Source: Chitinophagaceae bacterium (GTDB lineage Bacteria > Bacteroidota > Bacteroidia > Chitinophagales > Chitinophagaceae). Taken from it: a stretch of DNA of 64,000 nucleotides. Within the stretch, counting starts at the first letter, position 1, and each line of letters begins with the position of its first letter. Below the pieces are notes generated by a model. The model did no database searches. It was not told the DNA's origin and saw only the letters and a program-made list of their open reading frames with translations. The stretch is from assembly GCA_017307755.1 (NCBI GenBank), contig JAFKGQ010000005.1, positions 644,741 through 708,740 on the forward strand, given 5' to 3'. The position numbers and the translations under genes are program-made. Of this stretch, positions 1 to 9,287 are shown piece after piece.

Positions 1-1
1 C

Positions 2-1633
2 CTTTATAGCATATATGTGCAGGATGAAATATTGCTTTCACCCAAATTACGATTAACACCAGGTCTGCGTCTTGACATAGCAGATATCCCCAACAAGCAG
101 CCTTTGTCCATTAAAACCAGAAACGCCATACGGGATCTCTTTTATGGTACCACGTATAATTATACACGCCCTGCCGACATACAGAACGATTATTTGGGTC
201 AGGTGCAAATCTCTCCCCGTATTGGAATCAACTATGACATTAAAGGAGACAAAAGCCTGGTACTAAGAGGAGGGACCGGTTTATTTATTGGCAGGATCCC
301 ATTTGCCTGGCTGGGTTATGCGTTTTACAATAACGGTACTACGTACGGAGCTTTTGACAAGCGGTACAATTACATAGGCAATCCTACTGCCATCCCTCCG
401 GTGCCTCCTGTTGTTCCCAATGAAGGAACAGATCCGCGGGTCCCTTCCAAAACCGGTGTGGCAGCCTCCGCGGTAAATGAGAATGGGCTTTCTGCATTAG
501 ACGTAAATGGCCCTACACAAATAGACCTGATTGACAATCATTTCAAGATGCCGCAAGTATGGCGTACAAGCGCTGCTTTGGATGTGAAGTTTGGCGCCGG
601 ATATAAACTGACATTTGAGCTGATATACACGAAAACAATTTATGATGTACAATTTAAACAAATCAATCAACAGGATAGCGTGTCTTATTATCAGTACGAT
701 CTTAATCGACAGCAGCCGATATTTACCGGTCGTTCAACAGATCCCGCATTTACCGCCATGTACCTTCTTTCCAATACCAGTAAGGGATACAGGTACAATG
801 CAACGATTCAATTAACAAAGACCTTTCCTTTTGGTCTGGATTTTTCAGCTGCGTACACTTATGGCCAGTCAAAAGATATTTCCAATGGTATTCGTAACTC
901 TATGGAGTCCAACTGGCAGCTGAACCAATCATTGAACCCGAATAATCCCGGGTTGGCATATTCCAATTTCGACACCAGGCACCGGGTGGTCGGCACAATA
1001 AACTATCATACCACTCATGGGAAAGAAAAACGTTTTCAGACAAATGTGAATCTGTTTTTGAGCGCATCTTCGGGTTCTCCTTTCACTTATGGATTTGTGA
1101 ACAGTCCTATTAATATCCAGGGAACGGGTCAGCAGGTGAGTCTGGCCTACATACCCAAGCCGGAAGAGGTGATCAATTTTTTTCAGACGGGCATCCTGCA
1201 GCTGGCGGATAATACCCAGGTCTTTAAAACCGCGTCGGATCAGGCACAGGAATTCGAACAATATATCAGGTCTGTCCCTTATCTGCGAAATCATCGTGGA
1301 GAATTTACCCGGCGTAATGAAGCGCATACACCATGGAGAACCACCACGGATCTCCGTATAGCAGAAACATTCGCGATATCAAAAGAGTCGGGTAATTCCA
1401 TTACGCTCAGCTGGGATGTATTCAATGTATTAAACCTTATCAATCGTGAGTGGGGGAGGGCCTATTTTTCATCTGATCTTTTTAATTCGTCTGCCAGTAT
1501 TGGATTAAGGCCGACGGGTACGGCTAAAGCCGGATATCCCATTTATATCTGGGAACAACCATCTAAACCTTATCAGACAGATTTAAATTTATCGAGATGG
1601 CAGATGCAGCTTGGGGTAAGGTATAATTTTTGA
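2..1633 (+). CDS. TonB-dependent receptor, C-terminal part (5' end outside window)
   Basis: This is the last 540 or so residues of an outer-membrane beta-barrel receptor. The frame is open to the window edge, so the real start, the plug and any carboxypeptidase-like N-terminal domain lie upstream. The stretch YVQDEILLSPKLRLTPGLRLD is typical of barrel strands in TonB-dependent receptors of the large Bacteroidota group that import oligosaccharides or peptides. Alternating aromatic beta strands follow, and the protein ends in Phe (LGVRYNF), the usual C-terminal signal for outer-membrane insertion. The substrate cannot be read. An FecR-like gene follows 52 bp downstream on the same strand. The GTG at 17 is only the first possible start codon in the window and is not a true start. 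Confidence 0.85.
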   Translation, partial: LYSIYVQDEILLSPKLRLTPGLRLDIADIPNKQPLSIKTRNAIRDLFYGTTYNYTRPADIQNDYLGQVQISPRIGINYDIKGDKSLVLRGGTGLFIGRIPFAWLGYAFYNNGTTYGAFDKRYNYIGNPTAIPPVPPVVPNEGTDPRVPSKTGVAASAVNENGLSALDVNGPTQIDLIDNHFKMPQVWRTSAALDVKFGAGYKLTFELIYTKTIYDVQFKQINQQDSVSYYQYDLNRQQPIFTGRSTDPAFTAMYLLSNTSKGYRYNATIQLTKTFPFGLDFSAAYTYGQSKDISNGIRNSMESNWQLNQSLNPNNPGLAYSNFDTRHRVVGTINYHTTHGKEKRFQTNVNLFLSASSGSPFTYGFVNSPINIQGTGQQVSLAYIPKPEEVINFFQTGILQLADNTQVFKTASDQAQEFEQYIRSVPYLRNHRGEFTRRNEAHTPWRTTTDLRIAETFAISKESGNSITLSWDVFNVLNLINREWGRAYFSSDLFNSSASIGLRPTGTAKAGYPIYIWEQPSKPYQTDLNLSRWQMQLGVRYNF

Positions 1634-1685
1634 TTATTTTAGCGCATTCACACCGAATGATTTAAAACTGTTGTTATTTTAATAT

Positions 1686-2789
1686 ATGATAGACAAAAAG
1701 AAACTTGGGAAGCTGGTTAAAAAATATTTGGAAGGGAAAACTACCGAGGAAGAGGAGAAGTACCTTAATTTTTATTATAATAACTTGCATTCGGGGGAAT
1801 CGATAGAGTCGCTGATGAACGAAGCGGAGATCAGCGAGCTGGAAGCTAAAATGTTTGATCATATCCAGTCCGGCATCACCCGTGCGCCAATAAAAAATAT
1901 TGACCGGGGGCGCAGCCATTTAAAATATGTTGTTGCCGCGGCCAGCGTACTTGTAGTGGCGTTGGGCGGTTTTCTGTGGAAATATCTAACCGATCAGTCT
2001 GCAAAGACGCAACAAAGATTTGAAACGGTATATGCGGAATCCGGAGTGAAAAAATTGATTCTCAGCGACGAAACAGTTGTCTGGCTGAACACTAAAAGCA
2101 GTCTCAGGTATCCCCTTTCTTTTGAGCCTGGTAAGCCCCGTGATATATACCTGGAAGGAGAAGCTTATTTCGAAGTTAAAAAGGATCCCCTGCATCCCTT
2201 GCTGGTACATTCACAGGAATTGACTACGCACGTACTGGGTACAAAGTTTAATGTGAATGCCTACCATCCGGCAAACGTTGAAGTGACGCTTATTGAAGGA
2301 AAAGTGATGCTGACTGCTCCGGTGTCGTTGGCCAGACAAGGAACCCGTAAAACTGATACAGTTTTCCTGGCGCCGAACGAGAAAGCGATCTTTTCATTCA
2401 GCGGATCGTTGGAAAAAGAGACGGCAACAGCTGTCGCCGTTGATAAGCGTTCTCAGAATATCGGGATAACAAAATCATCTGTGGCTGTTTTGCAAAAGCA
2501 GTCGGCTCCTCATGCGCTGACGTCCGTGGCATGGCATAATGGTCAATTGATATTTGAAAACGAGCCTTTAGGGATCGTACTGGAATCCATTAACAGAAAA
2601 TTGGATATTTCGGTTAAGGCTGCTCCTGAATTAAATGATTATCCCATAACTATAAAGATCGACAAGGATCCAGTGGAAGATATTCTTATAAAAATTACCA
2701 GCCAGATAAGAAGAAAAGACACCAATGGCCTGCGGCTTCACTATAGCGCACAGTTCAGGAAATCGGGCAATGATTATTATATTGAATAG
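1686..2789 (+). CDS. FecR-family anti-sigma factor
   Basis: This 367-residue single-pass inner-membrane protein transmits a signal from an outer-membrane receptor to an ECF sigma factor. It has a short acidic cytoplasmic N-terminus and one membrane segment at about residues 81-99. A periplasmic FecR domain follows, with GVKKLILSDETVVWLN near residues 118-133 and YLEGEAYFEV near 155-164. The last 80 residues form a DUF4974/STN-like module. The usual order is sigma, fecR, receptor; here fecR follows a receptor and no sigma gene is present on either side within the window. Its partner is therefore either upstream of the window or elsewhere. Confidence 0.85.
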   Translation: MIDKKKLGKLVKKYLEGKTTEEEEKYLNFYYNNLHSGESIESLMNEAEISELEAKMFDHIQSGITRAPIKNIDRGRSHLKYVVAAASVLVVALGGFLWKYLTDQSAKTQQRFETVYAESGVKKLILSDETVVWLNTKSSLRYPLSFEPGKPRDIYLEGEAYFEVKKDPLHPLLVHSQELTTHVLGTKFNVNAYHPANVEVTLIEGKVMLTAPVSLARQGTRKTDTVFLAPNEKAIFSFSGSLEKETATAVAVDKRSQNIGITKSSVAVLQKQSAPHALTSVAWHNGQLIFENEPLGIVLESINRKLDISVKAAPELNDYPITIKIDKDPVEDILIKITSQIRRKDTNGLRLHYSAQFRKSGNDYYIE

Positions 2790-2793
2790 CGGC

Positions 2794-3342
2794 CTACATT
2801 TGCAAAAATGTAAGTGCATTACCAGTGCCGTTCAGTTTTAGGTAAATTGCTTTGCTTCCATTGTTTTCTGTCCCTGATTCGTAAGTATATTTTGTTGTGG
2901 CTGTCAATTCGCTTTTTTTCAGATCTCTTTCCTGTGTTGTTTGGCCGTTTTTTGTTTCTTTATAATGAGCGGTATTGGCATGGGTGATAATTGTCTGTGC
3001 CGACTCATCAACCTCCACCGTTCCTTTTGTTACAGACTGCTGGTAGGTGACTACTGTGCCGGAGACGGTGCTGGAAGTAAAATATTGCTCATAGGTACCG
3101 TTGGCATTGAACTTAAATGCTATGGCAAACTGAAAGCCGTTGCCTATATATTCAGCAGGGTTTTGGCTCCAGTATTCAGTCATCGAAAAATAACCGTACA
3201 TCCAGCTGCCTTGCAGGGACACTGGTACGTTCGTACGGGGGCCATTACCGAAATTGTCCGGATCGGCTTTTCCTTTTTCTTTCTGGCAATTGCCGAACAA
3301 ACATGCCAGTACTACTACGGCCAGGAGAATGATTCTATTCAT
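2794..3342 (-). CDS. Small putative lipoprotein of unknown function
   Basis: This 182-residue protein begins with a hydrophobic leader (MNRIILLAVVVLACLFGNC) that looks like a lipoprotein signal. Cys14 (VLAC) or Cys19 (LFGNC) could be the lipidated residue, and neither matches the lipobox perfectly. The mature part has a lipocalin-like pattern: LQGSW near residue 43, then alternating strands with the motif FKFNANGTYEQYF, common in small Bacteroidota surface lipoproteins. It is convergent with the FecR gene (4-bp gap) and divergent from the MocR regulator. Its function is not known. Confidence 0.6.
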   Translation of the reverse strand: MNRIILLAVVVLACLFGNCQKEKGKADPDNFGNGPRTNVPVSLQGSWMYGYFSMTEYWSQNPAEYIGNGFQFAIAFKFNANGTYEQYFTSSTVSGTVVTYQQSVTKGTVEVDESAQTIITHANTAHYKETKNGQTTQERDLKKSELTATTKYTYESGTENNGSKAIYLKLNGTGNALTFLQM

Positions 3343-3467
3343 AGCTTTTATATTTTTGCTACAAAATTATTCTGCTTAAGAAAGGAAGAAAGGGCACTTG
3401 TAGCGAATTGAGGAAGAATGCGGATGAATTGAAATGGCAGCCATTCTTTTCCCACGGTTAAATCTCT

Positions 3468-3475
3468 TAGATTTG
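3468..3475 (+). promoter_or_regulatory. Candidate Bacteroidota -7 box (TAGATTTG)
   Basis: TAGATTTG matches the TAnnTTTG -7 consensus exactly and lies 20 bp before the GTG at 3495. The -33 TTTG element is not obvious, so the promoter is tentative. It would place the transcript start near 3480, compatible with translation from either 3495 or 3516. Confidence 0.35.
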
Positions 3476-3494
3476 TAGTGCAGGTTCAGAATTA

Positions 3495-4922
3495 GTGAAA
3501 ACTACCGGTACAGATATGGGTACATATAAATTCGAGGTGTTTACCTCCATCATAGAAAGAAATATCAGAGAAGGGATTTTAAAACCCGGACATAAATTGC
3601 CGTCCGTTCGTGAACTAAAGGAGCAGTATCACACAAGCATCAGTACTATACAGAAGGGCTATGAGTATCTTATCATTTGCGGACTGGTGGAGAGTGTGCC
3701 AAAATCAGGCTATTATGTCAGTAACAGACCGGAGATGTCAGAACAACAGGTGAAGGTTAAACGCCGACCGATAGTCAGGGACCCTATTTTCAAACATCAT
3801 CTTGGACTCATAACCTCGTTGGGAGCCGGACGAAAGTTTTCAGAATTTAATGTAGCTGCTCCCGGCGATCTGTTAATGCCTCAAAAACTGCTGTTGCGCA
3901 CCATGCAACAGGTGATCAGGGAGCAGGGTACCGGTTTGCTACGGTATTACCCTTCAAATGGGTCGATAGAACTAAAGGACAATATTATTAGACGGGCTGC
4001 TGCTCATCAAACCATCATTGATCCGGACGAACTGATTATTACAGATGGCGCCTTGCAGGCGCTATATATAGCTTTAGCTTCTGTTTGTAATACGGGTGAT
4101 GTTATAGCCGTCGAGAGCCCATGTGTATTCTCCGTGCTGGAAGTTATAAGGGTGCTCCGGCTTAAAGTTATCGAGATCCCGGTGGACCCACATATAGGGT
4201 TTGATGTTGACTTTTTGAGAAAGGCCTGTCGCAACAAAACCATTAAAGCCGTAATCGTAACGCCCAATTTCCATAATCCTACAGGATTAGCGATGACAAA
4301 CGAGCAAAAGCTTGAACTCTTGTCCATCGTGCATCAATATAATATTGCACTTATCGAGAACGATATTTATGGCGACCTGAACTTTTCCGGTGCAAGACCT
4401 TCTACTATAAAAAGATTTGATGACAGCGGCCTTGTGCTATCTTATTCGTCTTATGCAAAAACATTGGCTCCGGGTGTACGACTTGGCTGGCTGGCTGCTG
4501 GAAAATTTATGCAACGCGCTGAACAGATCAAGTTTGCATTGGGCAGCACGGTTTCACCATTATACCAGGAAACCGTCAACCGGCTGTTAAGCGGCAGCAG
4601 CTATGACCGGCATGTTCGTGCATTCAGAATGCAGCTGGCAAAGAATGCATATTTTATCATTAATTTATTATCTGATAATTTTCCGGGGAAGACTTCCATT
4701 CTAACACCTTTGGGTGGATACAATATCTGGGTGAAAATGCCGGATGATACGGATATGGATTACTTTTATGAGCAATGCGAGAAGGTCGGGGTACGATTTA
4801 CACCAGGCTATACTTTTTCATTTTCAGGGGCTTTTGACAAACATTTCAGGGTGGTCTTTGCTGATAAATTTTCTTCCAAACGAATTGAGGCCATTAAGCT
4901 TGCAGGACAGCGATCGCGGTAG
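3495..4922 (+). CDS. MocR/PdxR-type regulator (GntR HTH fused to aminotransferase fold)
   Basis: Residues 11-78 form a GntR winged helix (KLPSVRELKEQY, then the wing SGYYV). From about residue 110 the chain is a type-I PLP aminotransferase domain: NPTG at 261-264, the Asp of ENDIYGDL at 290, and the PLP-binding Lys322 in SYAKTLAPG. Proteins of this type bind PLP and regulate genes for vitamin B6, amino acids or transport rather than catalysing transamination. The GTG at 3495 is the longest start; ATG at 3516 (MGTYKFEV) fits the GntR domain border equally well. An acetyltransferase-like gene follows 87 bp downstream and may be a target. Confidence 0.85.
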   Translation: MKTTGTDMGTYKFEVFTSIIERNIREGILKPGHKLPSVRELKEQYHTSISTIQKGYEYLIICGLVESVPKSGYYVSNRPEMSEQQVKVKRRPIVRDPIFKHHLGLITSLGAGRKFSEFNVAAPGDLLMPQKLLLRTMQQVIREQGTGLLRYYPSNGSIELKDNIIRRAAAHQTIIDPDELIITDGALQALYIALASVCNTGDVIAVESPCVFSVLEVIRVLRLKVIEIPVDPHIGFDVDFLRKACRNKTIKAVIVTPNFHNPTGLAMTNEQKLELLSIVHQYNIALIENDIYGDLNFSGARPSTIKRFDDSGLVLSYSSYAKTLAPGVRLGWLAAGKFMQRAEQIKFALGSTVSPLYQETVNRLLSGSSYDRHVRAFRMQLAKNAYFIINLLSDNFPGKTSILTPLGGYNIWVKMPDDTDMDYFYEQCEKVGVRFTPGYTFSFSGAFDKHFRVVFADKFSSKRIEAIKLAGQRSR

Positions 4923-5009
4923 CATCTGTACTGGTGATAATTTCCTATTGTGTATAGTGTATTCTTCCTGAAGGCCCATACATTTGCCTGTATACATTTA
5001 CACAGGAAT

Positions 5010-5516
5010 ATGAATATAATCACAAAATTTACAGTGGCTACAGAACAGGGAATAGATGCCCTTCTGATGCTGACCAAGGAACTGACCTTAGAAAAGTTCT
5101 CATCCCTTCTCGAACAGAAAGTAATTGATAACTACATCGCAGAAAGTTTTAATGAACATGCCTTATTTGTTGAGATCAACAGTATGTCCAACCAGTGGCT
5201 GGTAGTCTATGTTGATGGTAACCCTGCCGGATATGCAAGGATTACGTCCAAGGGTAAAAAACCGCAGGTTTTGGATCGTAAACGGGCTATCCGTATAGCT
5301 GACTTTGGGGTGCTCAAAAAATATTCAGAGCCTGCTATACGAGATTCACTATTTGCAAAGTGTTTCTCTGTTTGCAAATCTTATGAAGGCGCCTGGATAA
5401 ATGAATATGTGGGAAATCCACTGATCGAGTTTTTTGAGTGCAAGGGATTCGTCAGGCAACAAGAAGATTATCGATTTGACGAGTTGCCGTTGGTGTCGGT
5501 ATGTTTTATTTTGTAA
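5010..5516 (+). CDS. GNAT-like N-acetyltransferase
   Basis: This 168-residue protein has the GNAT outline: a strand carrying VVYVDGNPAGYARI, then IADFGVLKKYSEPAIRDSLFAKC as the acetyl-CoA loop and helix, and a C-terminal NPLIEFFECKGFVRQQEDYRF in the position of the typical FYxKxGF motif. The start at 5010 is chosen because AGGA precedes it and homologous sequence begins there; the open frame could run from 4950. The acceptor is unknown. It sits directly behind the MocR regulator on the same strand. Confidence 0.6.
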   Translation: MNIITKFTVATEQGIDALLMLTKELTLEKFSSLLEQKVIDNYIAESFNEHALFVEINSMSNQWLVVYVDGNPAGYARITSKGKKPQVLDRKRAIRIADFGVLKKYSEPAIRDSLFAKCFSVCKSYEGAWINEYVGNPLIEFFECKGFVRQQEDYRFDELPLVSVCFIL

Positions 5517-5624
5517 AGTGTTGAAAGTCAATGTTTTTTATTAAACGACAGATTTTTTTTCGTTTTTTTAAAATATTATAAGCGCCCAATCGTCTGCCTA
5601 TTAAGATATATCAACTTTATATAA

Positions 5625-6818
5625 ATGGCAAAACGGTTCCCGCTGATCATCCTGCTCTGGTTGGGCACGGATTTCTACTTTTATCAGGCTGTACAGAAAC
5701 TTATAAATTCCGACGCATTGGTATGGTGCTATTGGCTCATTGACTTGTTGTTAATAAGTGGAATAGTTACAGTGATTTTTTTTGTGCGGCGTGGCTCACG
5801 CTCACAGCAAACGTTGATTACCTGGCTGATGGGAATGATGCTGCTGACTTTTGTTCCCCGTCTTTTTTCGCTGCCATTTTTACTTATTGAAGATATTACC
5901 CGGCTGTTTCGCGGGTTTCCTTCAAGGACGTTTTGGGTAAGTGAACTGACTTTAGGCACGGCCGCTGTCCTGTTCTTTTTTGTGCTATTCGGTATTACGC
6001 GCGGGCGGCATTTTTATCGGGTGAGGCGTCAAACGATCTATTTCCCCGATCTGCCAGAAGCTTTTGATGGCTTTACCATAACACAGATAACAGACGTCCA
6101 TTCAGGCAGCTTTACCAACCCGGCAGGCGTGCGAAAAGGTCTGGACCTTGTCAATGCCCAGCGCGGCGACGTAATACTGTTCACCGGCGATCTGGTCAAT
6201 AACCAGGCGTCTGAAATGGACAGGTGGATATCTGATTTTTCGAGGTTGAAAGCGCCGATGGGGAAATTTTCGGTGCTTGGGAATCATGATTATGGGGATT
6301 ACATTCAGTGGGAGACGCCCGAGGCCAAGCGTGCTAACCTGGACCGGTTGAAACAAGTCCACGCCGAAATCGGGTTTCGTCTACTAATGGATGAGGCGAT
6401 CACCCTTCAAAAGGGAGGCCAGTCCATTACCCTGTTAGGAGTAGAGAACTGGGGTAAGGGCGGATTTCATCAATACGGCGATTTAAAGAAAGCGGCCGCC
6501 GGAGTTCCTGATGATGCTTTTAAGATCCTGATGTCGCATGACCCTTCGCACTGGGAAGGAGTAACGCTTGATCATCATCAGCACATTCATCTCACCTTGT
6601 CCGGGCATACACATGGCATGCAGTTTGGCATCGAGTTGTTCGGTTTTAAGTGGAGCCCTATCAAATATATGTACAAACAATGGGCCGGGCTTTACCGGCT
6701 GAAAGGGCGTTTTTTATATGTCAACCGGGGATTCGGCTTTCTGGGACTAAAGGGACGAATTGGTATGTGGCCGGAAGTGGCATCGATTACCCTAAAAGCC
6801 CAGATACGCCGGAATTAG
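5625..6818 (+). CDS. Membrane-anchored calcineurin-like metallophosphoesterase
   Basis: This is a 397-residue protein. The first 130 residues hold about four hydrophobic membrane segments (roughly 5-25, 35-54, 63-85 and 108-125). The rest is a two-metal phosphoesterase domain with every signature in order: D157-x-H159 (TDVHSG), GD189 (FTGDLVN), GN220H221D (LGNHDYGD), a histidine in LMSHDP, and GHTH (SGHTHGMQFG). It is similar in layout to YkuE/YaeI-like enzymes, some of which act on lipid phosphates such as UDP-diacylglucosamine. The substrate here is unknown. It is convergent with the LLM oxidoreductase. Confidence 0.88.
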   Translation: MAKRFPLIILLWLGTDFYFYQAVQKLINSDALVWCYWLIDLLLISGIVTVIFFVRRGSRSQQTLITWLMGMMLLTFVPRLFSLPFLLIEDITRLFRGFPSRTFWVSELTLGTAAVLFFFVLFGITRGRHFYRVRRQTIYFPDLPEAFDGFTITQITDVHSGSFTNPAGVRKGLDLVNAQRGDVILFTGDLVNNQASEMDRWISDFSRLKAPMGKFSVLGNHDYGDYIQWETPEAKRANLDRLKQVHAEIGFRLLMDEAITLQKGGQSITLLGVENWGKGGFHQYGDLKKAAAGVPDDAFKILMSHDPSHWEGVTLDHHQHIHLTLSGHTHGMQFGIELFGFKWSPIKYMYKQWAGLYRLKGRFLYVNRGFGFLGLKGRIGMWPEVASITLKAQIRRN

Positions 6819-6841
6819 AATCTTCGCCGGATTGGTCAAGT

Positions 6842-7864
6842 TTAACGCCAACCTAATCCAGGTGCAACATGCTTTAGAATAGAAGACAGCATATGTACAT
6901 TGTAGTCAACACCTAATGTATTGGGTATCGTCAAAAGGAGCGTATCTGCTTCATGGATGGCTTCGTCCTGAGCCAATTCCCTGATAAGCTGATCCGGCGC
7001 TCCAGCATAGCTTCTTCCAAAAATGGCGCGTCTGTCTTTTTCAATAAACCCGATTTGATCGACTCTATTGGTTTCCTGCCCAAAGAGATATCTGTCCTGA
7101 TCGGTTATCAATGCGAATATAGACCGGCTCACCGAAATCCTTGGTTCGCGTTGATGTCCTGCTTTTTTCCATGCTTCTTTGTACAGCCTGATCTGTTCTG
7201 CCTGTTGTACATGGAACGGCTTGCCGCTTTCGTCGAATTTCAAGGTAGAACTTTGAAGGTTCATTCCATTTTCGGCCGCCCAAATAGCTGTAGCATTAGA
7301 GGCTGCCCCCCACCAAATACGTTCCCGCAATCCCTCGGAGTGGGGTTCCAATCGTAAGAGGCCCGGTGGATTTGGAAACATTGGGGAGGGGTTAGGCTGG
7401 GCAAATCCAAGGCCCTTAAGTTTATCCAAAAATTGCAACGCTTTATTGCGTCCCATCTCTGCGTCAGTTTCTCCTGCTGCCGGCTCATACCCAAAATAAC
7501 GCCACCCATCGATGACCTGTTCCGGTGAACCTCTGCTGATGCCCAATTGTAATCGTCCGCCCGAAATTAAATCGGCGGCTCCGGCGTCTTCCACCATATA
7601 GAGGGGGTTCTCATAACGCATGTCAATAACACCTGTTCCAATCTCTATCCTGCTTGTTTTGGCGCCGATAGCCGAAAGCAAAGGAAATGGAGATGCTAAC
7701 TGAGCCGCAAAATGATGTACCCGAAAATACGCACCATCTAAACCGATTGCTTCGGCAGCAACGGCAAGATCAATAGATTGAAGCAATGTGTCGCTTGCCG
7801 TACGGGTTTTATAGGCTGGATGTTTGGACCAATGTCCGAACGATAAAAATCCTATTTTCTTCAT
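6842..7864 (-). CDS. LLM-class (luciferase-like) flavin-dependent oxidoreductase
   Basis: This 340-residue TIM-barrel enzyme starts with KIGFLSFGHW. It has the typical luciferase-family elements: FRVHHFA near residue 48, the SPFPLLSAIGAKTSRIEIGTGV strand, and the YENPLYMVEDAGAADLISGGRLQLGISRGSPEQV block that contacts FMN. Members oxidise small organic substrates with reduced flavin supplied by a partner reductase. No reductase is adjacent, so the substrate is open. It is a single-gene unit on the minus strand. Confidence 0.88.
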   Translation of the reverse strand: MKKIGFLSFGHWSKHPAYKTRTASDTLLQSIDLAVAAEAIGLDGAYFRVHHFAAQLASPFPLLSAIGAKTSRIEIGTGVIDMRYENPLYMVEDAGAADLISGGRLQLGISRGSPEQVIDGWRYFGYEPAAGETDAEMGRNKALQFLDKLKGLGFAQPNPSPMFPNPPGLLRLEPHSEGLRERIWWGAASNATAIWAAENGMNLQSSTLKFDESGKPFHVQQAEQIRLYKEAWKKAGHQREPRISVSRSIFALITDQDRYLFGQETNRVDQIGFIEKDRRAIFGRSYAGAPDQLIRELAQDEAIHEADTLLLTIPNTLGVDYNVHMLSSILKHVAPGLGWR

Positions 7865-8046
7865 AAGTTCCTTTTCGATTGTAAAATAGCCGTTGTAAAG
7901 ATAGATATAATATCATCGCCCGGCATCAGGGGGATGTTTATACAATCCGGAATATATCAAGAAAAAAATGAGCAGCAATATCTGGTTAATACATGAATTA
8001 GGGTATTTTTATAAATAAAATAGACCTCTTTTGTAAAATCAGAACA

Positions 8047-8391
8047 ATGGCATACAATGAGAAGTTAGCCGATAGAGTCCGGGAGATCATCTCCCTTACA
8101 CATAAAAACATTGAAGAAAAAAGAATGTTTGGGGGGCTATGTTTTATGGTCAATAATAAAATGTGCGTAGGTGTGGAAAAAGATCGCCTGATGGTTCGGT
8201 TTGATCCAGGGAAATATGACGAGGTTATGGAAAAAGAAGGGTGCAAGCCGATGGACTTTACGGGTAAACCGATGAAGGGTTATGTATTTGTAGATATCGA
8301 TGTGTTAAACACAAAAGCAAAACTGACCTACTGGATCAGCCTCGCCCTTGAGTACAACAAGGTTGCCAAGGCATCAAAGAAACAAAAGTAA
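8047..8391 (+). CDS. TfoX/Sxy N-terminal domain protein
   Basis: This 114-residue protein consists only of the TfoX N-terminal fold: KRMFGGLCFMVNNKMCVGVEKDRLMVRF, the MDFTGKPMKGYVFVD block, then a C-terminal helix ending in a Lys-rich tail. In Bacteroidota these small stand-alone proteins are common and their function is not established. A role in competence, as for Sxy of gamma-proteobacteria, should not be assumed. It is a single gene, with AHSA1/ArsR genes convergent downstream. Confidence 0.85.
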   Translation: MAYNEKLADRVREIISLTHKNIEEKRMFGGLCFMVNNKMCVGVEKDRLMVRFDPGKYDEVMEKEGCKPMDFTGKPMKGYVFVDIDVLNTKAKLTYWISLALEYNKVAKASKKQK

Positions 8392-8433
8392 AGCCCAAAA
8401 AAATATTGACACCCCGCGATCTGCTATTACATA

Positions 8434-8898
8434 TTACCCGACAAGCATTTCTAAAAAGGTTCCGAGCCTGTCGAATGCAGAACCCCAGCCATTATAGAAG
8501 CCCATTTTTTCCTGTTGTCTGCAATATTCTTCGGTCGGATGAATAACGCTGAAGGTAAAATGCGTTTTATCTTGTTTTTCTTCAAATAGCACGTGTATTA
8601 TTACCCCTTCTGTCATCGGCTTGAAGTCGGCAGAAGTGACGATTTTCTCGGGGGTAACAATCTCGGCATAAACACCTTCAGATATAAATTCACTTCCATC
8701 CGGCATTGGCATGGTATATTTCCATCGGCCGCCTACCTTAAACTCATGGGTCAACACGGTAATTTTCATGCCTTTTGGCGCCCACCATTGAACAATATGC
8801 TCAGGCCTGGTCCAGGCTTCCCAGACGGTTTTTCTGGGTATATTGAAAATTTTTTTGATTGTCAGTATCCTTTTACTGATCTCATTTAAATTTTCCAT
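8434..8898 (-). CDS. SRPBCC (AHSA1-like) domain protein
   Basis: This 154-residue protein has the START/Bet v1-like cavity fold of the AHSA1 group: FNIPRKTVWEAWTRPEHIVQWWAPKG at the N-terminus, then GGRWKYTMPMPDG and a long C-terminal helix (NGWGSAFDRLGTFLEML). Its start codon overlaps the end of the upstream ArsR gene by 17 bp, so the two are translationally coupled. ArsR-AHSA1 pairs are frequent, and the AHSA1 member probably binds a small hydrophobic molecule; the ligand is unknown. Confidence 0.88.
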   Translation of the reverse strand: MENLNEISKRILTIKKIFNIPRKTVWEAWTRPEHIVQWWAPKGMKITVLTHEFKVGGRWKYTMPMPDGSEFISEGVYAEIVTPEKIVTSADFKPMTEGVIIHVLFEEKQDKTHFTFSVIHPTEEYCRQQEKMGFYNGWGSAFDRLGTFLEMLVG

Positions 8899-9235
8899 AT
8901 TTCTTATTTTTTTTAGTGTGTAGTTTATTTACATATTTTTCGAAGGAATCAATTCTGTCCTCCCAAAGACCCGCGTATTGCCCGGCCCAATCTGCAATTT
9001 TTTTCAATTCACCGGGCTGGATGGTGCAATAAGTTTCGCGGCCCACTCTTTTTACTTCCACCAATCCGCATTCGATAAGAATTTTTATTTGCTGGGAAAT
9101 GGCCGGGCGGCTAATATCAAAATATTCGGCGATTGTCTTTAGGTTCATGGGTTGCTGAGAGATAAGATCTATTATCTTTCTCCTTGTCGGATCGGCAATT
9201 GCCTGAAACACATCTCGTCTATATTCAGAGGTCAT
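8882..9235 (-). CDS. ArsR-family winged-helix repressor
   Basis: This 117-residue protein has a classical ArsR core: FQAIADPTRRKIIDLI, then a recognition helix in FDISRPAISQQIKIL, then the wing GLVEVKRVGRETYCTI. No metal-binding Cys pair is seen, as expected for the group paired with AHSA1 proteins. The open frame extends to 9280, but that longer start would lie inside an 18-bp palindrome upstream; ATG at 9235 is the realistic start. It is probably autoregulated through the two inverted repeats just upstream. Confidence 0.88.
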   Translation of the reverse strand: MTSEYRRDVFQAIADPTRRKIIDLISQQPMNLKTIAEYFDISRPAISQQIKILIECGLVEVKRVGRETYCTIQPGELKKIADWAGQYAGLWEDRIDSFEKYVNKLHTKKNKKYGKFK

Positions 9236-9241
9236 AATTGG

Positions 9242-9287
9242 TAAGCGTATGCTTATATAAATATAAGGGTAAGTGTACACTTACCAA
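9242..9287 (-). promoter_or_regulatory. Promoter and two-operator site of the ArsR/AHSA1 operon
   Basis: GGTAAGTGTACACTTACC at 9268-9285 is a perfect 18-bp palindrome. TAAGCGTATGCTTA at 9242-9255 repeats its arms (TAAGc...gCTTA), with the two centres 28 bp apart. On the minus strand TATATTTA (9265-9258) resembles the -7 box and TTGG (9287-9284) the -33 box. The perfect palindrome thus falls between the two promoter elements, and the weaker one falls near the transcript start. This is a textbook layout for autorepression by the downstream ArsR protein. Confidence 0.6.
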
